From the NCBI RefSeq assembly GCF_047948215.1, contig NC_134460.1, forward strand, positions 129,557,324 to 129,621,323: DNA of 64,000 bases, given 5' to 3'. The stretch is from Lycorma delicatula (lineage: Eukaryota > Arthropoda > Insecta > Hemiptera > Fulgoridae). This document shows positions 35,588-46,179 of the stretch, in pieces (positions within the stretch are counted from its first letter, which is position 1; every line of letters starts with the position of its first letter). Below the pieces are notes generated by a model. The model saw only the letters and a list, made by a program, of their open reading frames with translations, did not search any database and had not been told where the DNA came from. Position numbers and translations under genes: made by a program.

Positions 35588-36600
35588 CTCGTGCGAAGTA
35601 AAGCAAGTATTGTGACCGCGAAAAATTACGGTTTTCAGATATAAACGGAAATATCCATTTTAACCATCTCTGAATCTTTTGACTAGTTTCGGCAATACGT
35701 TTGTACGTGTGTATGTATCTCGCATAACTCAAAAACAATTAGCCGCAGAATGTTAAAACTTTGGATATACTGTTGTTGTAACATCTAGTTGTGTAGCTCC
35801 CCAAGTTGATTGCAATCGACTGAAACAAAAATATCCAAAAATCCCAAAATCCAGTAATAATCCCTCATTGAGAGCGTTTCAACTATATATCCATAAGTGG
35901 TAATTATTTTCACTGGTTCCAAAGTTATAGACAAATAAAATTTTAATTAATTAAATATTTGGATCTTACATGGGGAAGGCACATCGGTTTGAATTATTAT
36001 TCCTCGAAAAACCTTTTTTACAATGAGAGATTAATAGTTATTAATAAATCAATATATTAAAATTTAAAAAAAAGGAAATGAAGTTTGATTCGACCCGATG
36101 TGCCAACCCTTGTAAGATCCAAATGTTTCATTAATTAAAATTATATTTGACTATAACTCTGGAACCAATGAAAATAAGTACCATTTATGAAATATCGTTC
36201 TAAAGCTTTCAATGCAGGCTTATTACTGTAGTTAAGAAAAGGTCCAAAATCCAAATTTTTGGGGATTTGGTCTTTTTTGGACTCATTTGGTTCAGTTGAT
36301 TGCAAACAAAATGGGAGGTGAACAATTAGATGTTACAACAGTCCTAAATCCAAAATTTCAACATCCTGCGGCTAACTGTTTTTGAGTTATGCGAGATACG
36401 TAGTACGTACAGACGTAACGCTGAAACTAGTCAAAAATGGATTTAGGGATGGTCAAAATGGATATTTCCGTTGAAATCTGAAAACCGAAATTTTTCGCGA
36501 TCACAATACTTCCTTCACTTCGTACAAGGAGTTAAAAATGTGTAAATGTAATATAATAGGCGTACAAGGAAGTCATGTAGTGTCCACATCAGATTTTTTA
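35588..36600. mobile_element. Foldback (large palindromic) element, CTTCCTTGTACG family, copy B
   Basis: Two arms of the family seen at 18.6 and 49.0 kb face each other. The plus arm runs from about 35,588 to 36,000 and the minus arm from about 36,065 to 36,530. They share, in inverse order, AACGGAAATATCCATTTT, GTATCTCGCATAACTCAAAA, TGTTGTAACATCTA, GGTTCC then AGTTATAG, and TTTGGATCTTACA. The loop (about 36,005-36,064) holds a T-run/A-run and TTAATAGTTATTAATAAATC, the complement of copy A's unpaired middle. After the minus arm comes the plus-strand terminus AATAGGCGTACAAGGAAGTC and GTGTCCACATCAGATTTTTT, as in copies A and C. The left end (TTACTCGTGCGAAG) is eroded. A transcript across it could fold into a long double-stranded RNA. 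There is no coding capacity. Confidence 0.75.
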
Positions 36601-38928
36601 AATAATACCAAAACGTAGGATTTTTTATATCAGTGAAAGTATAATAGTTTTGTATTTTAATTATGTTTTCAATTTAATTTTCAAAAATACTTCAATGTAC
36701 TCTGCAAAAAGACAAATCGTAGTAGAAAAAGAAAAACTAAGGAGTAATTATTTTTTTGTAATAATTATACTCATGCTAGGACGCAGTTTGCCAAAATACT
36801 ATTATATATTTGTATATAGATCATCGATTACTTTTGAGAAAATTTCACTTTTAATTTTCCAAAGATTATCAGGCATTTGCCGTGGTTGAACCTTATTAAA
36901 AATATATAATTTTTAAATATACTAATTAATAGATATAATTCATATATATAATTAATTAATATATTAATTGATAAAGATGAATACATGTAATAATATATAA
37001 ATTTACATACATAAATGATCGATTACTGATTTCAAACAATTTACTAAAATATTATGAGAAAAAATATATAATATTAGATTTATACGATATAAATAACGAA
37101 TTCTCCAATCCTTGTATAATTTAAATATAGATTTAAATACCTTAAAAAATACCTAAATATAAATATATGTTAAATGAATATGTTACAGTGGGTCATGGAA
37201 CATGTAGAATTAGAAAGGGAGCTGTAATCAAGGGTAGCGGCTAGTGGGTGAAGAAGGGTTGCGGTATTTGATAGGATGTAACACAGAATGTTGTTCGCTA
37301 GTTGAATAGTTTCCAATGCCATTATCATAGTTTGTGACTACGATTAATACAGTAGGTATCCTAATATTTAGTATCACTGCGGTTCGACCACTACTATACC
37401 ACCATATGTCGCGAACGTTCGCTAACAACACGTGTAAATACACATACAAAATATACAGTATATACTTACACACACATACACACAATAACTGCATGCGTTT
37501 ACTTCAGTTATAGTAGGGATAATATTAGTTAAAATCGCTATTGCACCAATATGGATGGTACTAACTCATAATTTTATTACGAGTATCACAATGGAAAATA
37601 AATTGCTTTGCATTGTGTTTAACTAAACCATAACTGAACAATGCTTAAGAAAAAAATATACATATATTATAAACTCAACCGTTTTTTATTGTTTAACAAA
37701 CATAAAAATCATTATGTAACTTACAAAAATACATCAGATATTCATAGGGAAACGCAATTTATTTTTACAACACAAAATTAGTTGTTATAAATAAATAACT
37801 GCAATTCAATGTTATTCTAACCAAAATATGTTATATAAACTGTAATTTCATATTTCTCATGAATTTCGTTGTTTCCATAAAAGGAAACTGAAAAAGAATT
37901 CTAGGTTTAAAGTAAAAACCACAAATTTCTTACATTTTAATACGATCCAGTAAAATATAAATATAAGCTAACGATTTTATTAAAAAAGCACGAAAAACAA
38001 TTTTTATTATATTAAGTTTTTAAAAATTTTTTCCTCTCCTTTCTTTTTTAATTTTAAACGTAACAGCTACTTTAGTAATTTTAGAATAGTTTTGAGTTGA
38101 TTCGTTACAAGTATAAAAATATAACCCAGAACTTTTGGTGTAGCAAACAAGCACGCTTACAACTGTGCCAGTAATAACGTAAGGAAACATTTAAATAATT
38201 TCTTAACACTTGAAAATAGAAACAGTTCATCTAAGTAAAGATCTCATAACGAAAAATGGATCGTTTTTTTCTTTTTCAAGTAATTCACCATTGAATATTT
38301 ATTTAAGAAGTACTGTAGATCACCTTCAAAACTAGATGTAAAAGACATTATTTGGTTGGAGTTGTCATTTCCTAAAGTTTCTTATGTTTTTTCCAACGCC
38401 CTTTAAAATTATGTTTAACATCCCTATTCTTTCCATTTAAATTTTTTGATTGCTTCTCAGGTTGTCCCAGAGGGGACATCGGGATGCTTTTTTGGGATGT
38501 GGTAATCTCAAACGGAAAAATAATTCTTTTTTTTTGAGGTAGGAGCATTTGCTAAATTTAATCTTGTTGTGTTTAATTGTTTAAATTTTATTTAATGTTT
38601 CCCATAGATTAACCCCCTGTAAATTAATTATAATCAATTAAAACATTAATAATTTTGATATTCGAAACTAATATATAATATAAAGATTCCCCTCCTGCAG
38701 TAAATACTAAATACCTCCCAAAGAAATCACAAAGCAAATTCTTATCTGAAAATTTATCTTTGACGGAGTTCTATAATAGAGTAGTGGTGAAGAATGTTAC
38801 TATTTTATTTTAAATTAATTATTTAAACTGAAAATAAATGTGTATTTTAGCCAGAATTGAATGCTAGCCAGATCAAAATGAACAAGAAACTGCGTGGAAA
38901 GCAATAACAATATACAATTAAATGTGTG

Positions 38929-38930
<2 letters not shown>

Positions 38931-38994
<64 letters not shown>
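38931..38994. repeat. (TG)n microsatellite
   Basis: About 32 uninterrupted TG units. Open frames here (poly Cys-Val or Thr-His) are artefacts of the repeat. Confidence 0.95.
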
Positions 38995-38999
<5 letters not shown>

Positions 39000-39473
39000 A
39001 CTTTTTTAAAACATACTATATCAACTGTATTGGAAAATATAAAATAATTATACGTATTATTAAAACCAACAAATATAATCAAAAACATGGTAAGATATTT
39101 ACCTAATGGAGTGCTTACGAACTTAAATTACTTCAAATTCAGCACTTAAAATTACAAAGTTACACATAAAATATTGGCATAACATGCTTTGTCATTAAAG
39201 TAAAATAAATTCTCTTTTATATACCATGATATATTAGCGAGTAGTCACTAAATATACATACCTACACACATCCATACATATTGCATACATACACTGAACA
39301 TATATAACAGTGATTCATTAATATATATTTTACTTTAAAATGACAGAATATACTGGTATTTTATGTGTAACATGTAATTTTAATTGCTGAAAATGAAGTA
39401 ATTTAACTTCGAAAGCGCTCCAGTTAGGTAAGTGTTCTTACCTTTTTTTTTACCGTATTAGGTAGTTTTGATA

Positions 39474-39508
39474 ATATATATATATTAAATATATATATAT
39501 ATATATTT
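39474..39508. repeat. (AT)n microsatellite, interrupted
   Basis: Two AT blocks around a TTAAAT interruption; the whole is nearly palindromic. Confidence 0.8.
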
Positions 39509-39894
39509 AATTAATACACCACAGGTATCCTAAAAGGTTATATAAAAATATGTAACCTTTGAAAAAAATGCTAAATAAAAACCCAAAACCTCCTGTTACT
39601 ACTCTGTCAAAAAACCCAACACATTGGAAAAACTGTTTTTTTAGATATAGATGTTATAAAATAGTTTTTTAGTGGTAAAAACAAAATAATTCTACGTAGA
39701 ACAACAGTAAATATTATAAAACTAAAAATAATAATGCTTTAAACTAAATATTAAAAATACACCTTTATGGATTGGGAAAAAATAGTTAAGTTATAGATGA
39801 TGTTAAGCAATGGTAAGGCTGAGCAGATTTAATAAACTACTTTTCAACTTACTATAGTTAGATACTTATAAAGGACTAAGAGGTAATATTGTTT

Positions 39895-39898
<4 letters not shown>

Positions 39899-39953
<55 letters not shown>

Positions 39954-39972
39954 TTTTATATGTATATATATA
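39899..39972. repeat. (TA)n microsatellite
   Basis: TA array to about 39,946, then a shorter TA block from 39,961. Confidence 0.9.
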
Positions 39973-40447
39973 TAAATATAAGAAAACAGATTCCATCCAA
40001 TCGGCAGCGAACAGAGATATACATATCTTACGTTCTGTATTCCCTAAACTTATTCCTACAATAGTCAAATTGAATTAGAATAAAAAATAATAATAAAATC
40101 ATTATTTTTATCACACATAATAATGAGATCACGTAGAAAATAAGACGTTAAATATTTTCCTTCATATATTTCTAATTTAAAAATAAATTATTCTATACGA
40201 TAAGTTAATGCAGATGACCGTCTTCTGGAACTCTTAATACCTCAATTGAATTCTTATGATGCAATAGGTACGTGATGAAATTGACGCAATAATAAGATAA
40301 TTTGCGTTTACCTAATAAGTTATACAGGAAATACGGGTACATCTTATCAATTTGATTTTACAATTACATAACAGATTGCTGCCAATCACCAATCAAGGTC
40401 AACATAACTCAATTTAGTTCCTTGAAAGTCGATTACATTATTAATAT

Positions 40448-40478
40448 GTTATTATCAGATAATGTATCTGATAATAAC
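40448..40478. repeat. Perfect 14-bp hairpin
   Basis: GTTATTATCAGATA, loop ATG, exact complement; pairing resumes for 4 bp beyond one mismatch. Confidence 0.8.
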
Positions 40479-40649
40479 TTATTGATAAATACTTTGACAT
40501 AAATTACCTGCAATCTGTACGATTTAAAAGGTTCAATCACTACTATTAAATTATATAAAAAAAACCTTCAGTTGTATATATTAAGTAACATCAGTTATTA
40601 TAGACTCGCTCGTCTTTAAACGATAGAGAATTTTTATTGATTATTTTAA

Positions 40650-40652
<3 letters not shown>

Positions 40653-40691
<39 letters not shown>
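40653..40691. repeat. (AT)n microsatellite
   Basis: About 19 AT units. Confidence 0.9.
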
Positions 40692-40694
<3 letters not shown>

Positions 40695-43585
40695 AGTAAT
40701 TAACTGAAAAAACAGCTGTTTCCTAACGATAAGAGCGAACAAAAACCATTTATAAATTACAGAAAATAATTTTTTTATCATGTACAATCTGATTAAATGT
40801 AAAATGTAGAGATATCCCTACATGATGTTTAATAAGAAAATGATTAAGCTATAATATATTAAGCTATAAGTTAAAAATCCTAATTTTTTCTTGGAAATAA
40901 ATATCTATTGTAAAATTTTAATTAAAAAATTCGAATGATTGGTGCTATAACTGGTAAACTGACAGACAGGCATAATAGGAAAAATAAGGAGTGAAGTGGT
41001 TTTTTGTTGCCTTCTGATTCTACAAGAAAATGTAAGCAATAGATATAATACATTTACACTGTTTACCGTAGGGCTGATTATAAAACTGAATATCACTACT
41101 TCAGAGAAAGCAATACTGATAAAACGTGTCTAGAGCTTTACATGCATGACAATTATAAGAAAGATTAGCAGCAATTCCATTTAATCTACTTTTCATAAAT
41201 TAAAATACTGGATATTATTTAAGAATAGTATTCTTATTCTATATAAATAATATATTCTACATAATTATTCTTTAAACAATTTGAAAATACACAAAATTAC
41301 TTTTTTCATTGGAATAATAAATATCTTATAAACACATATTCACATATACACATGCTCAAACGCGCACACATATACAAAAATATATATATATATATACATG
41401 CGGGTATGATTACGTATAGTGAGAGAAGTTTTGTAAAGTTTGTTAAGTATTGAGGCTTCAGTCAGAAGGATCAAACTTGAAAGTTATAAAGTTTATTTAG
41501 CTTAAACTGAAGTGGAGGGGACTTTTAAGAGTTAAGAAGGAAAAGGGAGAATACGAAGCCCTCTGAGTGTAACGTTATTGTGTTAACTCTTTACATAAAT
41601 GTCCAACATCTACAGACCTTATATATACGTCTATATATATATATATAATACTGGAGCCTATGTACTTTACGTAGTTACATGAACTTTGCGATAGTTCTGA
41701 TTACGAAGATAGGATTTAACCGACCTTCTTGGTTTCTTGGTTCCTAACATAATCCTTCTCTCTTTATGTCAAAGCTCTGAGCTACTCTACATTTAATGTC
41801 CAAATGCAACTAGTGTAACAATATTTAAGTCCCTTTCATTACAAAGTACCCCGCAACGGACGTTTAAAATTATTTTCAATTTAAAAATAATAATTTAAAT
41901 TAAAAGAACATCCAAAAGTTTCATTTAATAAATTTATTTATTCTATAGAGAAATTTCATTATATCTTTTAAACATTATTTAACTATCAGAACTCTACAAA
42001 ACGATTCCTTATTCTAAATTAATTACAACTGAAAAATAATAATCATAATCTGATCTGTAGTGATAAAAACATAAATTAAACGGTAAATATTTAATTTGAA
42101 AAATTTTTTAGCCACCTTTACTCATTTATACCTTGTACAGCAGATCCCACCGATTTAAGTAAATTTTTATAAACAGTATCTCTTATGTCACGCTGTCTCA
42201 TTTTTAAAGGATATGAATACTATAATAATGAATAAAAATATTATTTAATAAAAAAGATTGTTTATTTTTAGTTTTGTAGACCTGGACAGGAATACGAACA
42301 TGTGATTTTATAAAGCTTTTAGCTTTTATCATTCATCTGTTGATAAAAATTTATAGCAGAGTTAGTAGCTAGATCTTAATACTTTTATGTTCAATTTTCA
42401 TTAACGAACAAATGAAATTTAAAAATTTGTTTCAATATTATTTTACTTTAATGAATAATAAAAAATTTGATTTTTTAAAAAAGGTAAAAGATCCTATATT
42501 AAATTAATTGATAACCAAATACTCTCAAATAATTTACAAATAACTCTGCATATAATTAAAATTTATCTTCTTTAATGTATCATGGTTAAAAATAATGTAT
42601 AATGTAAACTTTTTTTTTTTAAATTGTGGTTTGGTGAATTTCTTTTGTTTATAAGTGCAATTTTGTTCATAATTTCAACAATACTGACTTCTTATTTTGT
42701 GATTAACAAAAATAGTATTAGAATACTCTTCTTTTTTTTTTTTTGAAATACAAAATTTATTGTTGAAAATTACCTGTTCTTGTAAATTAGAAAGTATACA
42801 AAATTTATTTTGTTATATGGCGCAAAATACTTGTAAAAATTACGAAGGTAAATAGAATTTTTTTTTATTTTTGCTACTTAAACGACTTAATTAGTAAGCT
42901 ATTTTTTTTAATGAACATTACAAATATTTGTTAAATTTCTATAAAAATCATTTTTCTTTTACATTTTCTATCAAACCAAGATTCGGGAAACATGCTAAAT
43001 TTTATTTTTTTTTACACAGATTATATATTAAAAAACAATAAATAATATTTCATAAACAAAATTACTGTTTATTCTAGGTATCTATGTTAACCAACATTCC
43101 TACCGTATTAAAGCAAACATTTTCCAAAAAAAATAAAAAAATAAATAATTAGATAGTGGGAAAGTGTATACCTTAAAGAATTGATCCGTGATCTTTATAA
43201 TACAACTTATTAATCATTAATCAACAAACTTTATTCATCAAATTCTAATAAAATAGATAAATAAATAACAAGCTCTTCTATTCTGTTTAAATATTTGTAC
43301 AGTTATACACATTAAATGAATTAATACAGAACAGCTGTGAAAAAGGATAGTGTTCTTCACTTAACTACAAAGAGATTAATCATCTGATTAAGTTGTAAAC
43401 ACGCGTTATAACTTAATTTTATAGCAAACAGATTGTTGTATAAAGACAATCGGTTAATTTAAAGAAAATAATTATCTTTCATAAAACTATGAAATAGTTA
43501 TAAACATCTTATTTTACACTATTTAATAATAATTATATTAAACAAAAGAGAAAAAACTGGTAAATCTGACATTCAACAAAAAAAT

Positions 43586-43644
43586 TATATATAAAAGTTT
43601 GGTATATAAAGTTTGAGACAGATCGCGCGGAGTCGTTTTCAGTT
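43586..43644 (+). promoter_or_regulatory. Possible core promoter (TATA plus initiator)
   Basis: TATATAAAAG (from 43,586) and TATATAAAG (from 43,603) precede TTTTCAGTTC, which contains the arthropod initiator form TCAGTT (43,639-43,644). The second TATA starts 38 bases before the initiator A, somewhat farther than the usual 30. In AT-rich DNA TATA strings are common, so this is weak; the nearby drop in AT content is the reason to record it. Confidence 0.2.
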
Positions 43645-43873
43645 CAATTCTACAGAGAGACGTAACTCCAGCTTGTTCCATTTCCACCCTCCAAATAACA
43701 ATCTAAACGGAGTCCGACTGAAAGCTGAGCAATACGAGAAACTGCGACTGTCTGTTTGGAACCACCTGTTGCAATCCTTGTCACCCTACCACAAAACCCT
43801 ACAATTCTACTTAATATACCCCCTAATATACTGCTTGACTGTTTTCATCCTGTATTATACAAAAATAACCTAA
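43613..43873 (+). other. GC-richer block with an 87-codon open frame, unrecognised
   Basis: After the possible promoter the sequence is less AT-rich for about 230 bases and open in one frame. The reading starts only at a non-ATG codon (TTG). It is polar at first (RSRFQFNSTERRNSS), then LKAEQYEKLRLSVWNHLLQS, and ends in a hydrophobic segment (LIYPLIYCLTVFILYY). I recognise no family and see no signal peptide or splice donor. It may be a 5' exon, an old repeat or chance. Confidence 0.2.
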
Positions 43874-44683
43874 ACCACTTTACTTCATTTAGAATTCTCA
43901 CAACAGAAAGGAAAAACAATAAATAAAAAAAGTATTTGTAATTCGATGAATGATTTCAATAAATATTACGTAAAATATAATTAGATCCAGTTATTAAAAG
44001 TGATAAATAAACAATTATACAAAATGCCTAACATTAAAAGGTGAAGGATGTAATTTTATCTACATTCATTAAAGCAGAAAAAGACTGGATTGGAAACAAA
44101 AAAGATAATTTGAATACAGCTTCACAAACTTTTGATTGTGTTAAAATTTATAATAAATTGTCACACAACGTTATTGGGTATCGCATTTTATTTTTTGAGG
44201 TAACGTAAATTAATTTACTTTATACAGTTGCATTACACATCAAGCTCTTCATTACACATCAGAGATTACTAACCTAAATCAGATATCATGAATTACTTAC
44301 ATAGTAATAATACTTTATCGTTTTTTTTTTAAATTACTTCTATTTTTTTAGTAAGCCTGTATACTAAATATTTTTCTTACAAAAACTGTTATTTTTTAAC
44401 TTTAAGTAACATTTCACTTAAATTTAAACTATGGTAAAAAAACCTTGAAAAGAAACCCATTAGGTATAAAATAAACCTTGAAAAGTGTACAATTTTATAA
44501 AAACAAATCATTAAAAGATGATTCTATAATTAATTATATATACCAGCCGGTCACAGCTCCGCTCCCTGAACCCCTGACGCGTCCGTATTTTCATGTTCGT
44601 GAGAATATAACAATTTAAGCAAAAAATTACCCTTTTATAATAATTGTAATACAAAAGAAAGTTACGAAAATTTATTTTTTCTT
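43874..44683. other. AT-rich spacer, nothing recognised
   Basis: AT-rich, with a short GC-rich island at about 44,545-44,590 (CAGCCGGTCACAGCTCCGCT) of unknown nature. Confidence 0.4.
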
Positions 44684-44857
44684 GAGATGTGTGGTCAATT
44701 GAAACCCAACCACCAAAGAATACCCGTATCTAGGATCTAGTATTCAAATCCGTATAAAAGTCTTTACTAGGACTTTACTAGGATTTGAACCTTAGAACTC
44801 TTGATTTCGAAATCAGCTGATTTGCGATGATGAATTCACCACTAGACCAACCCAATG
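44684..44857 (-). mobile_element. tRNA-headed SINE, family 2, 5' part (copy C)
   Basis: Minus-strand copy beginning TGGGTTGGTCTAGTGG. The A box TGGTCTAGTGG is complementary to 44,839-44,849 and the B box GGTTCAAATCC to 44,781-44,791, 47 bases apart, as in tRNA-derived SINEs. The body continues with TTCTTTGGTGGTTGGGTTTC and CCACACATCTC, shared with 4.9 kb, and stops there, lacking the tail. An RNA polymerase III transcript is conceivable from its intact boxes, but the element is incomplete. Confidence 0.65.
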
Positions 44858-44912
44858 GGTTAAGATCCTCTGAAGTAATACTTTACGTTGATTTCGGAGG
44901 CTAAACAGAAAA
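44856..44912 (+). mobile_element. SINE family 2 tail, head-to-head with copy C
   Basis: Plus-strand tail sequence CCTCTGAAGTAATACTTTAC then TTTCGGAGGCTAAACAG, the same tail as at 4.9 and 45.7 kb. It starts at a 13-base palindrome, AACCCAATGGGTT (44,849-44,861), formed where it meets the oppositely oriented head. Confidence 0.6.
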
Positions 44913-45079
44913 ATAAATCTCTTTTGGCGCGCCGGAAGGCGGAGGTACATTTCACCAGTACTAAATAGGGGTTAAAATAGATTTCCACCTTTAAATTAAG
45001 AAAAATTTCTAATTTACTCAATACGACAATGGTTGCAAGTAAAAAATGTTTCACATGTTTAGCATACGACAAGCCCCAT

Positions 45080-45585
45080 CTTCTTACAATTCCAGAAACA
45101 TTTTGGTCATCTCTTGCCGTAAGGGTTGGTCATATAAAAACTTGTGGACTAACAACCACTTTAAACCGATAAAATCTAAAATTGTGGACTAACGACCACT
45201 TTAAACCGATTCCATACTGTTCCTATTAAGGGGAGTTTTATTTTTTTTTATCTTCGAAACCCCATTTTTTCACCCTTGGGCTAATGGTTGGTGGTATCAA
45301 AAACTTGACTTACATTAAGTGTTAGGTCCTTATCCACAGAATAGTAGGAACTTTAAACGAATTAGATATTTTACTTAATAAGAAAGGTATACAGATATTT
45401 TGTTTTTTTTCTCGAAAAAGCACCTCTATTTCCACCCCCTACGATCCAATTTTTCCCATTATCGAACTCAACCGCGGTTTTGGGTCGTTATATTATGTAT
45501 CAATTTGAAAGTGATTGGCACAAAATTACGGCAATTATCGTGTCCACAAGAAAGTGAAATATATATATATATATATATAATGTGT
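45080..45585 (+). repeat. Probable dispersed repeat ending in (AT)n
   Basis: GC-richer block with C-rich tracts (CTATTTCCACCCCCTACGAT) ending AAAGTGAAATATATAT. It includes a 29-base direct repeat, TTGTGGACTAAC then ACCACTTTAAACCGAT, at 45,142-45,170 and 45,182-45,210, differing at one base. The wording is like repeats I associate with insect genomes, but no second copy is in this window, so the call is tentative. Confidence 0.35.
45559..45579. repeat. (AT)n microsatellite
   Basis: About 10 AT units at the end of the preceding repeat. Confidence 0.85.
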
Positions 45586-45692
45586 ATATACATTTTTGAG
45601 CTGACAGTGTTTTGTGGTCTGGGGATGTGAGTCGAATCATGGTACCCATTACAATAGGTAGCTTTCTTATGAAATCTACCTAAAAGAAAAAA

Positions 45693-45816
45693 AGGAACGG
45701 TCAACCTGAGATTGTACAAGACTACACTTCATTTAAATTCATACACATCATCCTCATTCATCCTCTGAAGTAACACCTTACGGTGGTTCCGGGGGCTAAA
45801 CAGAAATAGAGAGAGA
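45693..45816 (+). mobile_element. SINE family 2 tail (copy B)
   Basis: GGTCAACCTGAGATTGTACA, AGACTACACTTCATTTAAAT, CATCCTCATTCATCCTCTGA and CGGTGGTTCCGGGGGCTAAA match 4,970-5,080 base for base over most of their length. The head and first part of the body are missing. Confidence 0.65.
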
Positions 45817-45879
45817 TTTTTTCATCAATAAAATTTTCTACAATTTTTTCTTTGTAAACTTTTATTTGTTTAATCTGAA

Positions 45880-46177
45880 TTTAACGAAATAGTGTTTTAT
45901 GACACCAATTATTTGTGTTTTACAATTATTTTCTCAAAAATTAGTACATATTCCTATGATATATTTTATACTATGTTCCAAGCCAAAAACCATACAAAAA
46001 GTTTTAATTTAAGTTCCAGTTATTTCATAGTGATTTTATTTTAACCCTTTGATCAGAAATCAGGACGAGGTTTTTCGCTAGCTAGAAATCACAAAATAAA
46101 ACGTTTTTGAACACAAATTTTTAAGATTCTTTTCTTTACATTCTCGAGTAAGTATGATTTGAAAATTTTCCCGTTTC
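45880..46177. mobile_element. Eroded right arm of the long-TIR Tc1/mariner-like family
   Basis: Similar in order to the right arm at 33.8-34.18 kb: TTTAACGAAATAG, GACACCAATTATTTGTGTTT, GAAATCAGGACGAGGTTTTT then CGCTAGCTAGAAATCAC, AAATTTTTAAGATTC and a CCCGTTTCTA end before TA. Divergence is high and no left arm is seen. Confidence 0.4.
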
Positions 46178-46179
46178 TA

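Larger units (their letters stand above)
36601..43560. other. Long AT-rich stretch with microsatellites
   Basis: No gene recognised over about 7 kb. It contains (TG)n at 38.9 kb, AT arrays at 39.5, 39.9, 40.65 and 41.4 kb, and a 14-bp hairpin at 40,448-40,478. A moderately GC-richer patch at about 41,440-41,860 and another at 37,190-37,500 have no recognisable coding content. Confidence 0.4.

Noticed and set aside
38815..39106. Open frames coding poly Thr-His or poly Cys-Val at 38.9 kb
   Set aside because: They are translations of the (TG)n microsatellite.
44755..44857. A genuine tRNA gene on the minus strand
   Set aside because: A and B boxes are present, but no acceptor stem closes after the B box and the sequence continues into a SINE body shared with 4.9 kb.
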